Program-made: the position numbers and the translations under genes
Notes under the pieces: generated by a model
Databases searched by the model: none
Told to the model about the DNA's origin: nothing
What the model saw: the letters and a program-made list of their open reading frames with translations, nothing else
Shown: in pieces, positions 15,831 through 24,338 of the stretch
How the letters are laid out: each line of letters begins with the position of its first letter
How positions within the stretch are numbered: the first letter of the stretch is position 1
Source: Streptomyces sp. NBC_00353
Lineage (GTDB): Bacteria; Actinomycetota; Actinomycetes; Streptomycetales; Streptomycetaceae
Direction of reading: 5' to 3'
NCBI RefSeq assembly: GCF_036108815.1
Contig: NZ_CP107985.1
Span: 2,418,001 to 2,482,000 of the forward strand
Length of the DNA stretch: 64,000 nucleotides

Positions 15831-18800
15831 CTACAGGTTCCGCACCCGGATGTTGCGGAACTCGATCAGGTCGTTGTTGCTGTGGTTCTGCAACCCCACG
15901 TAGCCGCTGAGGAACTGACGCAGGTCCGTGGGCGGGTCACCCGCCCGGGACGACGACTTGCCGGGCGTGTTGTCGAACTCGTTGATCACCACGCCGTTGC
16001 GGATGATCGTGTAGTGCTGCCCGACCGCGCGGATCTCGTAGTCGTTCCACTGGCCCTTCGGGGTCACCCCCGCCTTGTCCAGGCCCACCGGCTTGAAGTT
16101 GTACACCGAGCCGGTCTTCTGGACCTCGCCCGTGGTCCCGTCGTAGATCTGGATCTCCTGACCGCAGTAGATCGCGAGCCACTCGGGGGCGGTGCGAGCC
16201 GAACCGACCGTCCCACAACTACCGGCCGGACGGTCGGCCAGTGGCGTCCGCGGATCCGGGAACCGGATGAAGACACCGCTGTTGGCGTTGCCGTTACCCG
16301 GAGCCACGTCCCGGAACTGGAGCCTGACCGAGAAGTCTTCAAGCTCCTGCTTGGCGTACCACAACATGCCCAGGCCACCTGAGCCGCGGATGGTGCCGTC
16401 GGGCTGGAGGGAGAACTTCCCGGGGCCGGCCTGCCGCCAGTCGGCGAGGCTCGCCGCGGTCCCGTCGAAGAGGGACCGGTACCCGGCGACCTTGCCGATC
16501 TCGCTCTGCGCCGCCGCCTTGCTGATCGCCGCCGACTCGCGGTTGTCGAGGACGTCCTCCTTGCGGAGGTCGTTGACCACGGCGTTGACGTGGCTGACGA
16601 ACTCGCCGTGGTTCGGCCAGGACACCTCGTCGTCGATCAGGTCGTTGACGGTGCAGCCGCCGCCCGCACGGTGGTTGGCCACGCCGGTGTCCGTGTCGAG
16701 CAGCTTGACGGTCGGACGGGCGTCGGGCGCGGGGCAGCCGGCCTTGGCGTCGAACGTCGCGGTGGCCTTCTCGCCGTCGGCGTAGGTGACCGTCAGCTTC
16801 GCGTGATACGTGCCGTAGTCGGCGTAGGTGTGCGTGGGGTTGGCCTCGTGCGACGGCGCGCTGCCGTCACCGAAGTCCCACTCCCAGGCCACACCGCCGA
16901 CCTTGGCACCGGAGAACGCCACCGTCTTGGGCTTGCTCTGGGTGATGACGCGCGCCCCGGCGTCCTGCGGCTTCGGGGTGGCCGGGCCACCCTGGTAGGT
17001 GATGCGGATGAGCTTCTGGTTGGAGTGCAGACTGAAGAAACCGCCCGCGTAGTCGAGCATGTACAGCGCACCGTCGGGACCGAACTTGGCGTCCATCCAG
17101 CTCTGCAGCTGGGTGGAGCCGCTGCCGGGCGCGATGATGCTGCGCAGGTCCTCGCCGAAGGCCGGCGCGCCCGCGTCCTTGACCCGGTCGGGGTCGACGG
17201 TCACCGCGACCCGGTTGTTGGAGTTGGACTCGTCACCGATGAACCACTTGTCCTCCCAGTACGCCGGCCATGCGACACCGCTCTTGGTGTCCACCTGGGA
17301 GCGGTGGTAGGTCGGACCGGACATGATGGCCTGGCCGCCGCCCTTGAGGTACGGCTGGGTGTAGGTGGCGTCGCTCTCGACGTAGGTCGGCAGGCCGCTG
17401 CCGTCGGAGCGCTTGGGGTAGACCGGGCCGCCGCCCTGGGGCGAGTACCAGATCATGTTGTCGCGGGCCGGCGGGATATCCACCAGGCCGGTGTTGCGCG
17501 GCGACTCGTTCTTGAGGTGGTCGCAGTCGTACCAGCCGGTGAGGACACTGGCGTCGGTGTTGCTGCGGTCACGGTACGGCTGCTTGTTCCCCATGCAGTA
17601 CGGCCAGCCCTGGTTGCCCGCGGAGGTGATGATCGTGGCCGTCTCGTACTTGGCCGGGCCCAGCTCGGGGCTCGGCGCTCCCGCGTCCGGCCCGACCCAG
17701 CCGGCGTTCAGCCAGTTGTGCACCGGGTCGACGGAGAGCCGTGCGATGTTTCGGACACCCATCACGTAGATCTCGGGGCGGGTCTTGGCCGTGCCCGGCG
17801 GGAACAGGTTGCCCTTGGGGATGGTGTAGGTGCCGTCGGACTCGGGGTGGATGCGGATGATCTTGCCGTTGAGGTCGTTGGTGTTGCCGGCGGTGCGGCG
17901 GGCGTCCTGGAAGGAGACACCCTTGTAGTCCTGGGTCCAGTTGTTCCCGGAGTAGCCGCTGGAGCCGCCGGAGGAGTTGCTGTCACCGGAGCCGATGTAG
18001 AGGTTGCCGTCCTTGTCGAAGGACATGCCGCCGCCGGCGTGGCAGCAGCTGTGGATCTGGGTGTCCCAGTGCAGCAGGTCCTTGCGGGTGCCCTGGTCGA
18101 TGGACTCGGTCGCAAAGTCGTAGGTGAGCCGGGAGACCGTCCGCTGGCCGATCCGCTTGTCGCGGTCGATCGACTCGTGCGGCATCCAGTAGATGTAGAT
18201 CCACCCGTTCTTCTCGAACTTCGGGTCGAGGGTGACGCCGACGAGGCCTTCCTCGTTCTTGACCAGCTCGTCACCGCTGCCCCGGTTGCCCATCACATCG
18301 AGTGTGGTGAGCAGTTTGACCTTCTTGGTCTTCGGGTCCCACTGGTGGATGGTGCCGCAGCCCAGGCCGACCTTGGGGTTGTTCCAGTCGGCGATCGCGC
18401 CGGACGGGCAGGCGGCCTTGCCGATGTAGAAGGCCTTGCCGTCGGGGGCCATGGTCAGACCGTGCGGCTCACCGATCTGGTCGAGCTGCCCCCCCTGGTT
18501 CTGGGCGGTCAGCCGCTCGGTCGTGTAGTTGGACGCGATGGTCGCCTGACAGTCGCCGCGGACCATGCCGGTGGTCCACTCGATGGCGCCGAGGAGGTGG
18601 CTCTGGAACTTCGTGTCGGTGGTGTAGCTCTCCTCGGTGCGGCCCATGCCGGTGTAGAAGGACCGGCCGCCCTCGTAGTCGCGGCACCACGAGATCGGGT
18701 GGAACGGGCCGTTGGCGCTGAGCCCCGGCTTGTATTTCCCCTCCTCGACCTGGGCAATGGTGTGGACCTTGCCGATCGGGTTGGGATCCCAGTTGATCCA

Positions 18801-19874
18801 CTGGTCGGAGCGGGTCCAGTTGAGCGGAAGTCCCTTGTTGGCTGGGTGCTGACCATCCGTCACATCGACGACGGCCTGCTGGACCTTGGTATCCTGCGGA
18901 GGCGTCGGGTTGGCGCTGAAGAGCCGCAGCTCGGCCAGCTGGGTCAGCGGCTCACCACTGTTGGCGGTGATCTCCAGCCGGTAGTGCTGGTAGGCCGTGC
19001 TGTTGGTGAACTGGAACTGCCTGGTCTGGAACCGCGACGAGAAGGTCTCGCCGGTCCGGGTGTCGAGGGTCTTCCAGGTCTCGCCGTCCTCCGAGCCCTG
19101 CAGCTTCCAATCCTTCGGATCCCGTCCCGAGGAGTCGTTGGCGGAGGTCAACGCGTAGTTGACCACCGCGGCAGGCTTGTCCAGCTTCATGGTGACCCAG
19201 CCGGTCGGCGTACGGGCCAGCCATTTGGTGTCGTTCTTGCCGTCGAACAGCTTGTCCTTGGTCTCGTTCGGCGGGTTGTCCCCGTTGACCGCGCTCTCGA
19301 CGACCTTCTCGGGGTCGGGGAGGCCCAGGGCAGGGCGGGTGCCGATCAGCCCGGTGAACCAGGAGGAGTCGGACTGGGCCCGGGCGGCGTCGTGGACGCC
19401 GACGAAGCCGCCGCCGTTGTTGATGTACGACTGGAACGCGGCTTCCTGCTCGGCGTTGAGCGTCACGCCGTCGGCCGACAGGAACACCACCCCTCGATAC
19501 TTGGCGAGGTCGGCGGTGTTGAACACGCTCGCGTCCTCGGACTCGACGACCTTGAACCCGTTCTTCTCGCCGAGGTTCTCGATCGCCGCCGTGGCCTTGT
19601 TGACCGGGTCGTCCTGCTTGGCGGCCGGTCCGTGGAAGACCAGGACGTTCACCCGGGTTTCGGTGGCGGCGCCCTGGTCCTGGCTGACGCTTTCGACGGG
19701 CGGCTGCGCCTGTGCCTGCACGGCCGGCAGCCCGGACAGCCCCACCGTCAGTGCGGCGCTCGACAGCAGAACGACCGCGCGGCGCCAGGGCCACGCGTGA
19801 CGAGTGGTCCGCGCAGGACGCGACGGCGGTGATCCGCTTCGTCTCGACAGGGCGAACCGGTCTCTCTTGCCCAT
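15831..19874 (-). CDS. Secreted multidomain ThuA / sugar dehydrogenase / PKD / DUF1080 protein
   Basis: 1347 residues from the ATG at 19874, chosen for the AAGGAG Shine-Dalgarno before it. A signal peptide (about 1-58, hydrophobic LLSSAALTVGLSGLPAVQAQ) leads into a ThuA trehalose-utilisation domain (about 70-438) that is split by a discoidin/F5-8 type C carbohydrate-binding domain (about 188-318). A glucose/sorbosone dehydrogenase beta-propeller follows (about 468-958; LTMAPDGKAFYIGK and LVGVTLDPKFEKNGWIYIYW), then a PKD domain (about 985-1060; WEWDFGDGS), a 70-residue module shared with the cupredoxin gene at 21806, and a DUF1080/3-keto-disaccharide hydrolase lectin-like domain (about 1135-1347; SLFDGTAASLADWRQ). 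The likely role is extracellular oxidation and hydrolysis of sugars through 3-keto intermediates. Confidence 0.85.
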   Translation of the reverse strand: MGKRDRFALSRRSGSPPSRPARTTRHAWPWRRAVVLLSSAALTVGLSGLPAVQAQAQPPVESVSQDQGAATETRVNVLVFHGPAAKQDDPVNKATAAIENLGEKNGFKVVESEDASVFNTADLAKYRGVVFLSADGVTLNAEQEAAFQSYINNGGGFVGVHDAARAQSDSSWFTGLIGTRPALGLPDPEKVVESAVNGDNPPNETKDKLFDGKNDTKWLARTPTGWVTMKLDKPAAVVNYALTSANDSSGRDPKDWKLQGSEDGETWKTLDTRTGETFSSRFQTRQFQFTNSTAYQHYRLEITANSGEPLTQLAELRLFSANPTPPQDTKVQQAVVDVTDGQHPANKGLPLNWTRSDQWINWDPNPIGKVHTIAQVEEGKYKPGLSANGPFHPISWCRDYEGGRSFYTGMGRTEESYTTDTKFQSHLLGAIEWTTGMVRGDCQATIASNYTTERLTAQNQGGQLDQIGEPHGLTMAPDGKAFYIGKAACPSGAIADWNNPKVGLGCGTIHQWDPKTKKVKLLTTLDVMGNRGSGDELVKNEEGLVGVTLDPKFEKNGWIYIYWMPHESIDRDKRIGQRTVSRLTYDFATESIDQGTRKDLLHWDTQIHSCCHAGGGMSFDKDGNLYIGSGDSNSSGGSSGYSGNNWTQDYKGVSFQDARRTAGNTNDLNGKIIRIHPESDGTYTIPKGNLFPPGTAKTRPEIYVMGVRNIARLSVDPVHNWLNAGWVGPDAGAPSPELGPAKYETATIITSAGNQGWPYCMGNKQPYRDRSNTDASVLTGWYDCDHLKNESPRNTGLVDIPPARDNMIWYSPQGGGPVYPKRSDGSGLPTYVESDATYTQPYLKGGGQAIMSGPTYHRSQVDTKSGVAWPAYWEDKWFIGDESNSNNRVAVTVDPDRVKDAGAPAFGEDLRSIIAPGSGSTQLQSWMDAKFGPDGALYMLDYAGGFFSLHSNQKLIRITYQGGPATPKPQDAGARVITQSKPKTVAFSGAKVGGVAWEWDFGDGSAPSHEANPTHTYADYGTYHAKLTVTYADGEKATATFDAKAGCPAPDARPTVKLLDTDTGVANHRAGGGCTVNDLIDDEVSWPNHGEFVSHVNAVVNDLRKEDVLDNRESAAISKAAAQSEIGKVAGYRSLFDGTAASLADWRQAGPGKFSLQPDGTIRGSGGLGMLWYAKQELEDFSVRLQFRDVAPGNGNANSGVFIRFPDPRTPLADRPAGSCGTVGSARTAPEWLAIYCGQEIQIYDGTTGEVQKTGSVYNFKPVGLDKAGVTPKGQWNDYEIRAVGQHYTIIRNGVVINEFDNTPGKSSSRAGDPPTDLRQFLSGYVGLQNHSNNDLIEFRNIRVRNL

Positions 19875-20080
19875 GTGTGCTCCTTGACTCGATCCGGAAA
19901 CGGAAGAGTGATCAGGGGATGGAGCGAGGGCTGCCGCAGGGGCCCCGCCCGGCATGCGCCGGGCGCGACGGCTTTCGGCGGGCGGTCACGCTGCCCGGGA
20001 AGGACGAGGTGCCGGAACAGGGAGGTCAGGTTCGCCTCCGGTCCTGGCGGGCGAGGACCGACCGGCGGCAGGTTGGTACA

Positions 20081-20114
20081 CGCCCGTCAGGCCGTCAGGC
20101 AGGCCTGACGGGCG
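20081..20114 (-). terminator. Perfect 13-bp hairpin terminator after the laccase
   Basis: CGCCCGTCAGGCC (20081-20093), 8-nt loop, GGCCTGACGGGCG (20102-20114), about 45 bp downstream of the laccase stop on the minus strand. Confidence 0.8.
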
Positions 20115-20158
20115 CGGCTTCGGGGGCGGAGCCCGCATCGGGACCCCGCCACTGCCTT

Positions 20159-21136
20159 CTAGTGATGGGGCATGCCGCCGGGGACCGTGCCGTCGGCCTC
20201 GGTTACGAGGAAGATCCCGGCCATGCCCATGTCCGCGTGGCTCTGGACGTGACAGTGGTACATCCAGGCACCTGCGCCGACCCGGGCACCCGCGATCACC
20301 TGGAACCCGAAGGAGTCCGCGGGGCCGACGGTCTTGGTGTCGATGACCCGGCTCACGTCCTGCGGACCCTGCAGGATCCCGGTGCGGTTGTCCACCCAGC
20401 GGTGGCCGTGCACATGGAAGGTGTGGAAGAAATCCCCGTGGGTGATGACGATGAACTCCACCCGCTCGCCGCGGACGGCCGTGAAGGTGGGGGTGTCGTG
20501 GTGGGCCTTGTTGTTGATCGTCATGTCGTTGAACACGACCGTGAACTGCTTGTCGGGCAGCACATCACCCTTGCGGCGCACGATCACGGGGCCGTACAAA
20601 CCCTTCTTGAGGCCGCCCGTGCCGTGTTCGGTCCCCACGTTGTGATCGTGATAGTGCCAGTAGCCGGCGCTGCCGGCCTCCCACGTACCGTCGTGGTTCG
20701 GTCCCGGGGCGTGGGTGCGCCAGACATAAGTCCGCCGGCCGCCCGGCTCGACAACGCTGTCATTCATCTTGGTGCCGTCGCTCGCGACGTCGTAGTCCAC
20801 GCCGTGCACATGCAGACTCGCGGCGACGGCCAGGTTGTTGACGACCTCGATGTGCATCGTGTCGCCCTCGGTCAGCTCGATGAGCGGGCCGGGAATCGAC
20901 GCCTTACCGGGCTCCAGGCCGTAGCCCATTTCCCCGTTCGGCAGGTTCTCCATGTACAGCGTCAGCTCACGGACGGTCCCCTTGTCGTTTCCTTGACCGC
21001 TTCCTTCACCGGGCTTGTCCTTCGGGGCGGCCGCGGAGGCGCCGAGCACCGTGGGCACGACCGCCGCGGCGGCCGCGCCGGTGGCGAACGCTCGCCGGGA
21101 GAAGAAGCGTCTCGTGCCTGTGCCTGAGTCGGTCAT
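20159..21136 (-). CDS. Small two-domain laccase (multicopper oxidase)
   Basis: 325 residues from the ATG at 21136 (GGAGAG upstream). A twin-arginine signal (RRFFSRRAFATGAAAAAVVP) directs Tat export, as expected for copper enzymes loaded in the cytosol. Two cupredoxin domains follow. Copper ligands are evident: LHVHG, WHYHDH, HTFHVHGH and the C-terminal YHCHVQSHADMGM, the HCHxxxHxxxM type-1/trinuclear motif. The sequence closely follows Streptomyces small laccase (SLAC/EpoA), which works as a trimer and oxidises phenolics with four-electron reduction of oxygen. Its neighbours also encode secreted redox proteins (a sugar dehydrogenase and a cupredoxin). Confidence 0.93.
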   Translation of the reverse strand: MTDSGTGTRRFFSRRAFATGAAAAAVVPTVLGASAAAPKDKPGEGSGQGNDKGTVRELTLYMENLPNGEMGYGLEPGKASIPGPLIELTEGDTMHIEVVNNLAVAASLHVHGVDYDVASDGTKMNDSVVEPGGRRTYVWRTHAPGPNHDGTWEAGSAGYWHYHDHNVGTEHGTGGLKKGLYGPVIVRRKGDVLPDKQFTVVFNDMTINNKAHHDTPTFTAVRGERVEFIVITHGDFFHTFHVHGHRWVDNRTGILQGPQDVSRVIDTKTVGPADSFGFQVIAGARVGAGAWMYHCHVQSHADMGMAGIFLVTEADGTVPGGMPHH

Positions 21137-21284
21137 CGCTCTCCAATCCTCGAAACGCGAAGGTGCCCGAAGGCGTTTCGTGGTCGTGGTGTGAGCCGCC
21201 GCCGACGGCGGCTGTCCCGTCACGGCGGTACGCGGTGGTGCGCCGGGCGTTCGGCCCCGCGAGGCAGGCGGGGCGGTCGTCGGA

Positions 21285-21344
21285 CCGGACTCCGGTGGAG
21301 ACGGTCCGACTTGGCCGGACCCCGGTGGAAGCAGTCCGGCTTGG
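21285..21344. repeat. Two-unit imperfect 30-bp tandem repeat
   Basis: Units 21285-21314 and 21315-21344 share CCGGAC(T/C)CCGGTGGA and a TCCG(A/G)CTTGG end. They lie in the 669-bp divergent promoter region between the laccase and the cupredoxin gene, which holds no convincing gene. A regulatory role is possible but unsupported. Confidence 0.5.
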
Positions 21345-21805
21345 CACGATGTGCGGGCTACAGCCGGGATCGGATCGGCTGGGCGAAGGGGATGCGCCTC
21401 GAGACCTGGACACCGTAGCGGGCACTCATCCAGTTTTTCCAGACTCAGGTCAAAGTTGGTTGGATTCCCGTCATAGGTCTTGGCGGATAGTCAAAAGACC
21501 CGCTAACTTCCCATCGTTGCCGCATGGTAAAGAGGTTGCGTGACCCCCGCCCTCGGGTTCGCGGTGCCGGCAGCCTCGCAGCGACAGGGGCGGATGCTGC
21601 CTGTGCGTGAGTGACGGCGGCCCCGCCGTCGTCGCGCGGGTGATCAACCGCAGCGCGGCACTCGCCCCGTTCCGTCCAGGGCGCCGGTCCGGTGAGCGGA
21701 GTACTCGCGTCTCGAACGCGCTCATCCCGGCGGCTGGTTGTCCATCCGGCGGGACCGCGAGTCCCTGCGCGGTGCCGCACAAGCGAATTCCCGAAAGGTG
21801 CAGCG

Positions 21806-24013
21806 GTGTTCAGAAGACTGCTCCATGCCCAGACGGATCCGCCCCCCTCAAGATCCGCGCTACGTGACCGATTCAGCGAGCATCCGGCGCTGATGGCGCT
21901 GATGGCCGTTGTCTTCACGGCTTTCGCATTGGCCGTTCCGGCCGCATACGCGGCGGTGAATCGCGCGGAGGAGACCGCAGCGACCCAGGTGCTCACCTGG
22001 ACGGCCGGCAACGATTACATGAGCTACGCATCAGCTCCCGCCACCGCGGTGGCCGGCAAGGCGACCATCGTGTTCGAGAGCAGCGCCGCGACCGGCAACA
22101 CGTCGGGGTTGTCGCACACCCTGACGTTCGACGCCTCGAACCCCGACTACAACAGCGACGTCAGCCTCAACATCCTGGCGAGCCCCTTCGATTCCGAGGG
22201 AGGCAGGCACACTGCCGAAGTCACCCTCACACCTGGCGTCTACCACTATTACTGCGCGATGCCGGGCCACCAGATGATGTCGGGTGAGCTCATCGTCACC
22301 ACCGCGCCCGGCGACGACACCACTGCGCCGGATACGTCAGCGACGGTGTCGGGAACGAAGGACTCTGCCGGAAACTACGTCGGCAGCGCGAGCGTAACGC
22401 TGACCGCTTCGGACGCGGAGTCCGGTGTGGCCGGAATCGAGTACTCCCTCGACGGCACCTCATACAGCAACTACACAACGCCAGTTGAGATCAACAGCGT
22501 GGGCCGGCACACACTGACCTACCGAGCGACCGACAAAGCAGGCAACACCTCGCCCGCGAAAACGGTCGACTTCACCGTCGTAGCACCCGAACCACCGAAG
22601 GACACCACACCACCCGACACCTCCGCGACAGTGTCCGGAACCAAGGACTCCGCCGGAAACTACGTATCGAGCGCAACCGTCACAGTGACCGCTTCGGACG
22701 CCGAGTCCGGTGTGGCCGGAATCGAATACTCCCTCGACGGCGCCTCATACAGCAACTACACAACGCCAGTTGAGATCAACAGCGTGGGCCGGCACACACT
22801 GACCTACCGAGCGACCGACAAAGCAGGCAACACCTCGCCCGCGAAAACGGTCGACTTCACCGTCGTAGCACCCGAACCACCGAAGGACACCACACCACCC
22901 GACACCTCCGCGACAGTGTCCGGAACCAAGGACTCCGCCGGAAACTACGTATCGAGCGCAACCGTCACAGTGACCGCTTCGGACGCCGAGTCCGGTGTGG
23001 CCGGAATCGAATACTCCCTCGACGGCACCTCATACAGCAACTACACAACGCCAGTTGAGATCAACAGCGTGGGCCGGCACACACTGACCTACCGAGCGAC
23101 CGACAAAGCAGGCAACACCTCGCCCGCGAAAACGGTCGACTTCACCGTCGTAGCACCCGAACCACCGAAGGACACCACACCACCCGACACCTCCGCGACA
23201 GTGTCCGGAACCAAGGACTCCGCCGGAAACTACGTATCGAGCGCAACCGTCACAGTGACCGCTTCGGACGCCGAGTCCGGTGTGGCCGGAATCGAATACT
23301 CCCTCGACGGCGCCTCATACAGTAATTACACAGCGCCAGTTGCGGTGAGGAACGTGGGCCGGCACACGCTGACCTACCGAGCAACCGACAAAGCAGGCAA
23401 CACCTCGTCGGCGAAATCGGTCGACTTCACCGTGGTGACGGCTCCGCCCGAGGACAGGACGCCGCCGCAGGTGTCGGCTTCCGTCTCCGGCACGAAGAAC
23501 GACTCCGGTGACTACGTCGGCAGTGCGACGGTGACGGTGACGGCCTCGGACACGGGGTCGGGTGTGGCCGGGATCGAGTACTCCCTCGACGGCGGCCCCT
23601 ACCTGCAGTACTCCGCACCGGTGGTGATCGACAGAGCCGGGAGCCACACCTTGCTCTACCGGGCCACCGACAAGGCCGGCAACACGGCCACGTCGCAGTC
23701 GCTGTCCCTCACCATCGCCGACAGTAAGCCGCCGACCAACTGTCCTGAAAGGGACGACCGCTCCACCGTGTTCCTCGGCTCGATCAACACCGGTGTCCCG
23801 AACCGCGTCACGACCAACGGCTGCACGGTCAACGAGCTGATCGAGGATCACCGGGCCTGGAACAACCATGGCGCGTTCGTCTCGCACGTCGGGGAGATCG
23901 TCACGACGCTGCGCAAGGAAGGGGTCCTCGACCAGCGGGAGGCCGCCCTGATCAAGAAGGCGGCCGGCCAGTCCGACGTCGGCATGCCGCACCACGGTAC
24001 CGCCGGTCGCTGA
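21806..24013 (+). CDS. Secreted cupredoxin with five Ig-like repeats and a C-terminal shared module
   Basis: 735 residues. The GTG at 21806 follows GAAAGG by 8 bp. A hydrophobic export signal (LMALMAVVFTAFALAVPAAY, about 30-50) precedes a plastocyanin-like domain (to about 165) with probable copper ligands His in LSHTLTFD and the YYCAMPGHQMM cluster (Cys, His, Met). Five about 95-residue Ig-like units follow (about 170-643), each with YSLDG, GRHTLTYRATDKAGNT and DFTVV strands, as in bacterial surface-layer or adhesin stalks. A C-terminal 70-residue module beginning GCTVNELIEDHRAWNNHG also occurs in the ThuA protein. It probably holds a copper electron carrier away from the cell surface near the laccase or dehydrogenase. 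Confidence 0.8.
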   Translation: MFRRLLHAQTDPPPSRSALRDRFSEHPALMALMAVVFTAFALAVPAAYAAVNRAEETAATQVLTWTAGNDYMSYASAPATAVAGKATIVFESSAATGNTSGLSHTLTFDASNPDYNSDVSLNILASPFDSEGGRHTAEVTLTPGVYHYYCAMPGHQMMSGELIVTTAPGDDTTAPDTSATVSGTKDSAGNYVGSASVTLTASDAESGVAGIEYSLDGTSYSNYTTPVEINSVGRHTLTYRATDKAGNTSPAKTVDFTVVAPEPPKDTTPPDTSATVSGTKDSAGNYVSSATVTVTASDAESGVAGIEYSLDGASYSNYTTPVEINSVGRHTLTYRATDKAGNTSPAKTVDFTVVAPEPPKDTTPPDTSATVSGTKDSAGNYVSSATVTVTASDAESGVAGIEYSLDGTSYSNYTTPVEINSVGRHTLTYRATDKAGNTSPAKTVDFTVVAPEPPKDTTPPDTSATVSGTKDSAGNYVSSATVTVTASDAESGVAGIEYSLDGASYSNYTAPVAVRNVGRHTLTYRATDKAGNTSSAKSVDFTVVTAPPEDRTPPQVSASVSGTKNDSGDYVGSATVTVTASDTGSGVAGIEYSLDGGPYLQYSAPVVIDRAGSHTLLYRATDKAGNTATSQSLSLTIADSKPPTNCPERDDRSTVFLGSINTGVPNRVTTNGCTVNELIEDHRAWNNHGAFVSHVGEIVTTLRKEGVLDQREAALIKKAAGQSDVGMPHHGTAGR
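22316..23735 (+). repeat. Five tandem 285-bp repeats within the cupredoxin gene
   Basis: Units start at 22316, 22601, 22886, 23171 and 23453; the first four are exactly 285 bp apart. Units at 22601, 22886 and most of 23171 are almost identical at the DNA level (for example GACACCACACCACCCGACAC starts three of them), whereas the first and last are diverged. This indicates recent duplication or gene conversion. Confidence 0.9.
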
Positions 24014-24102
24014 GTCACGGCCGGGCGGTGACGCCGCCTGAGCCGTGTGCCTCGGCCGGCTGCGGCAGCGGCCTGCCGAGCGAACCGGACAGCGCACCAA
24101 AA

Positions 24103-24140
24103 CCGATGGGGTGGAGAGCTGGACGGCTCCACCCCATCGG
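24103..24140 (+). terminator. Perfect 14-bp hairpin terminator after the cupredoxin gene
   Basis: Arms CCGATGGGGTGGAG (24103-24116) and CTCCACCCCATCGG (24127-24140) around a 10-nt loop, 90 bp past the stop. The rest of 24014-24338 shows no gene. Confidence 0.8.
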
Positions 24141-24338
24141 GCATGGCCGCCCTCTGCAGGAACCTGGGCGGTAGCGAGACTGTGCTGCTTCGAACCAGCT
24201 TTGTCCATCTCCTGATGAGTGTCCTGTTACTCGGTGCACAAGTTTCTTTTGCCGTCGACGGCACGGTGCTACGGTCCGGTGGAAGTCGCGCCCCCAAGCA
24301 CCGGGCATGCGAACGGCTTTGACCACGACGGGGGCGGC

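Noticed and set aside
15398..15910. Active small gene upstream of the SWIM-domain gene
   Set aside because: GC3 is coding-like for about 100 codons, but there is no Shine-Dalgarno, no family match and the frame runs through a strong terminator into the antisense of another gene.
16590..19832. 1080-codon plus-strand open frame opposite the ThuA/dehydrogenase gene
   Set aside because: Antisense shadow: valine/glycine/arginine-rich with no motif, while the minus strand has a continuous multi-domain protein and a Shine-Dalgarno.
22316..23735. CRISPR or VNTR-type non-coding array
   Set aside because: The repeats are 285 bp, in frame and encode Ig-like domains; no short repeat/spacer alternation exists anywhere in the window.
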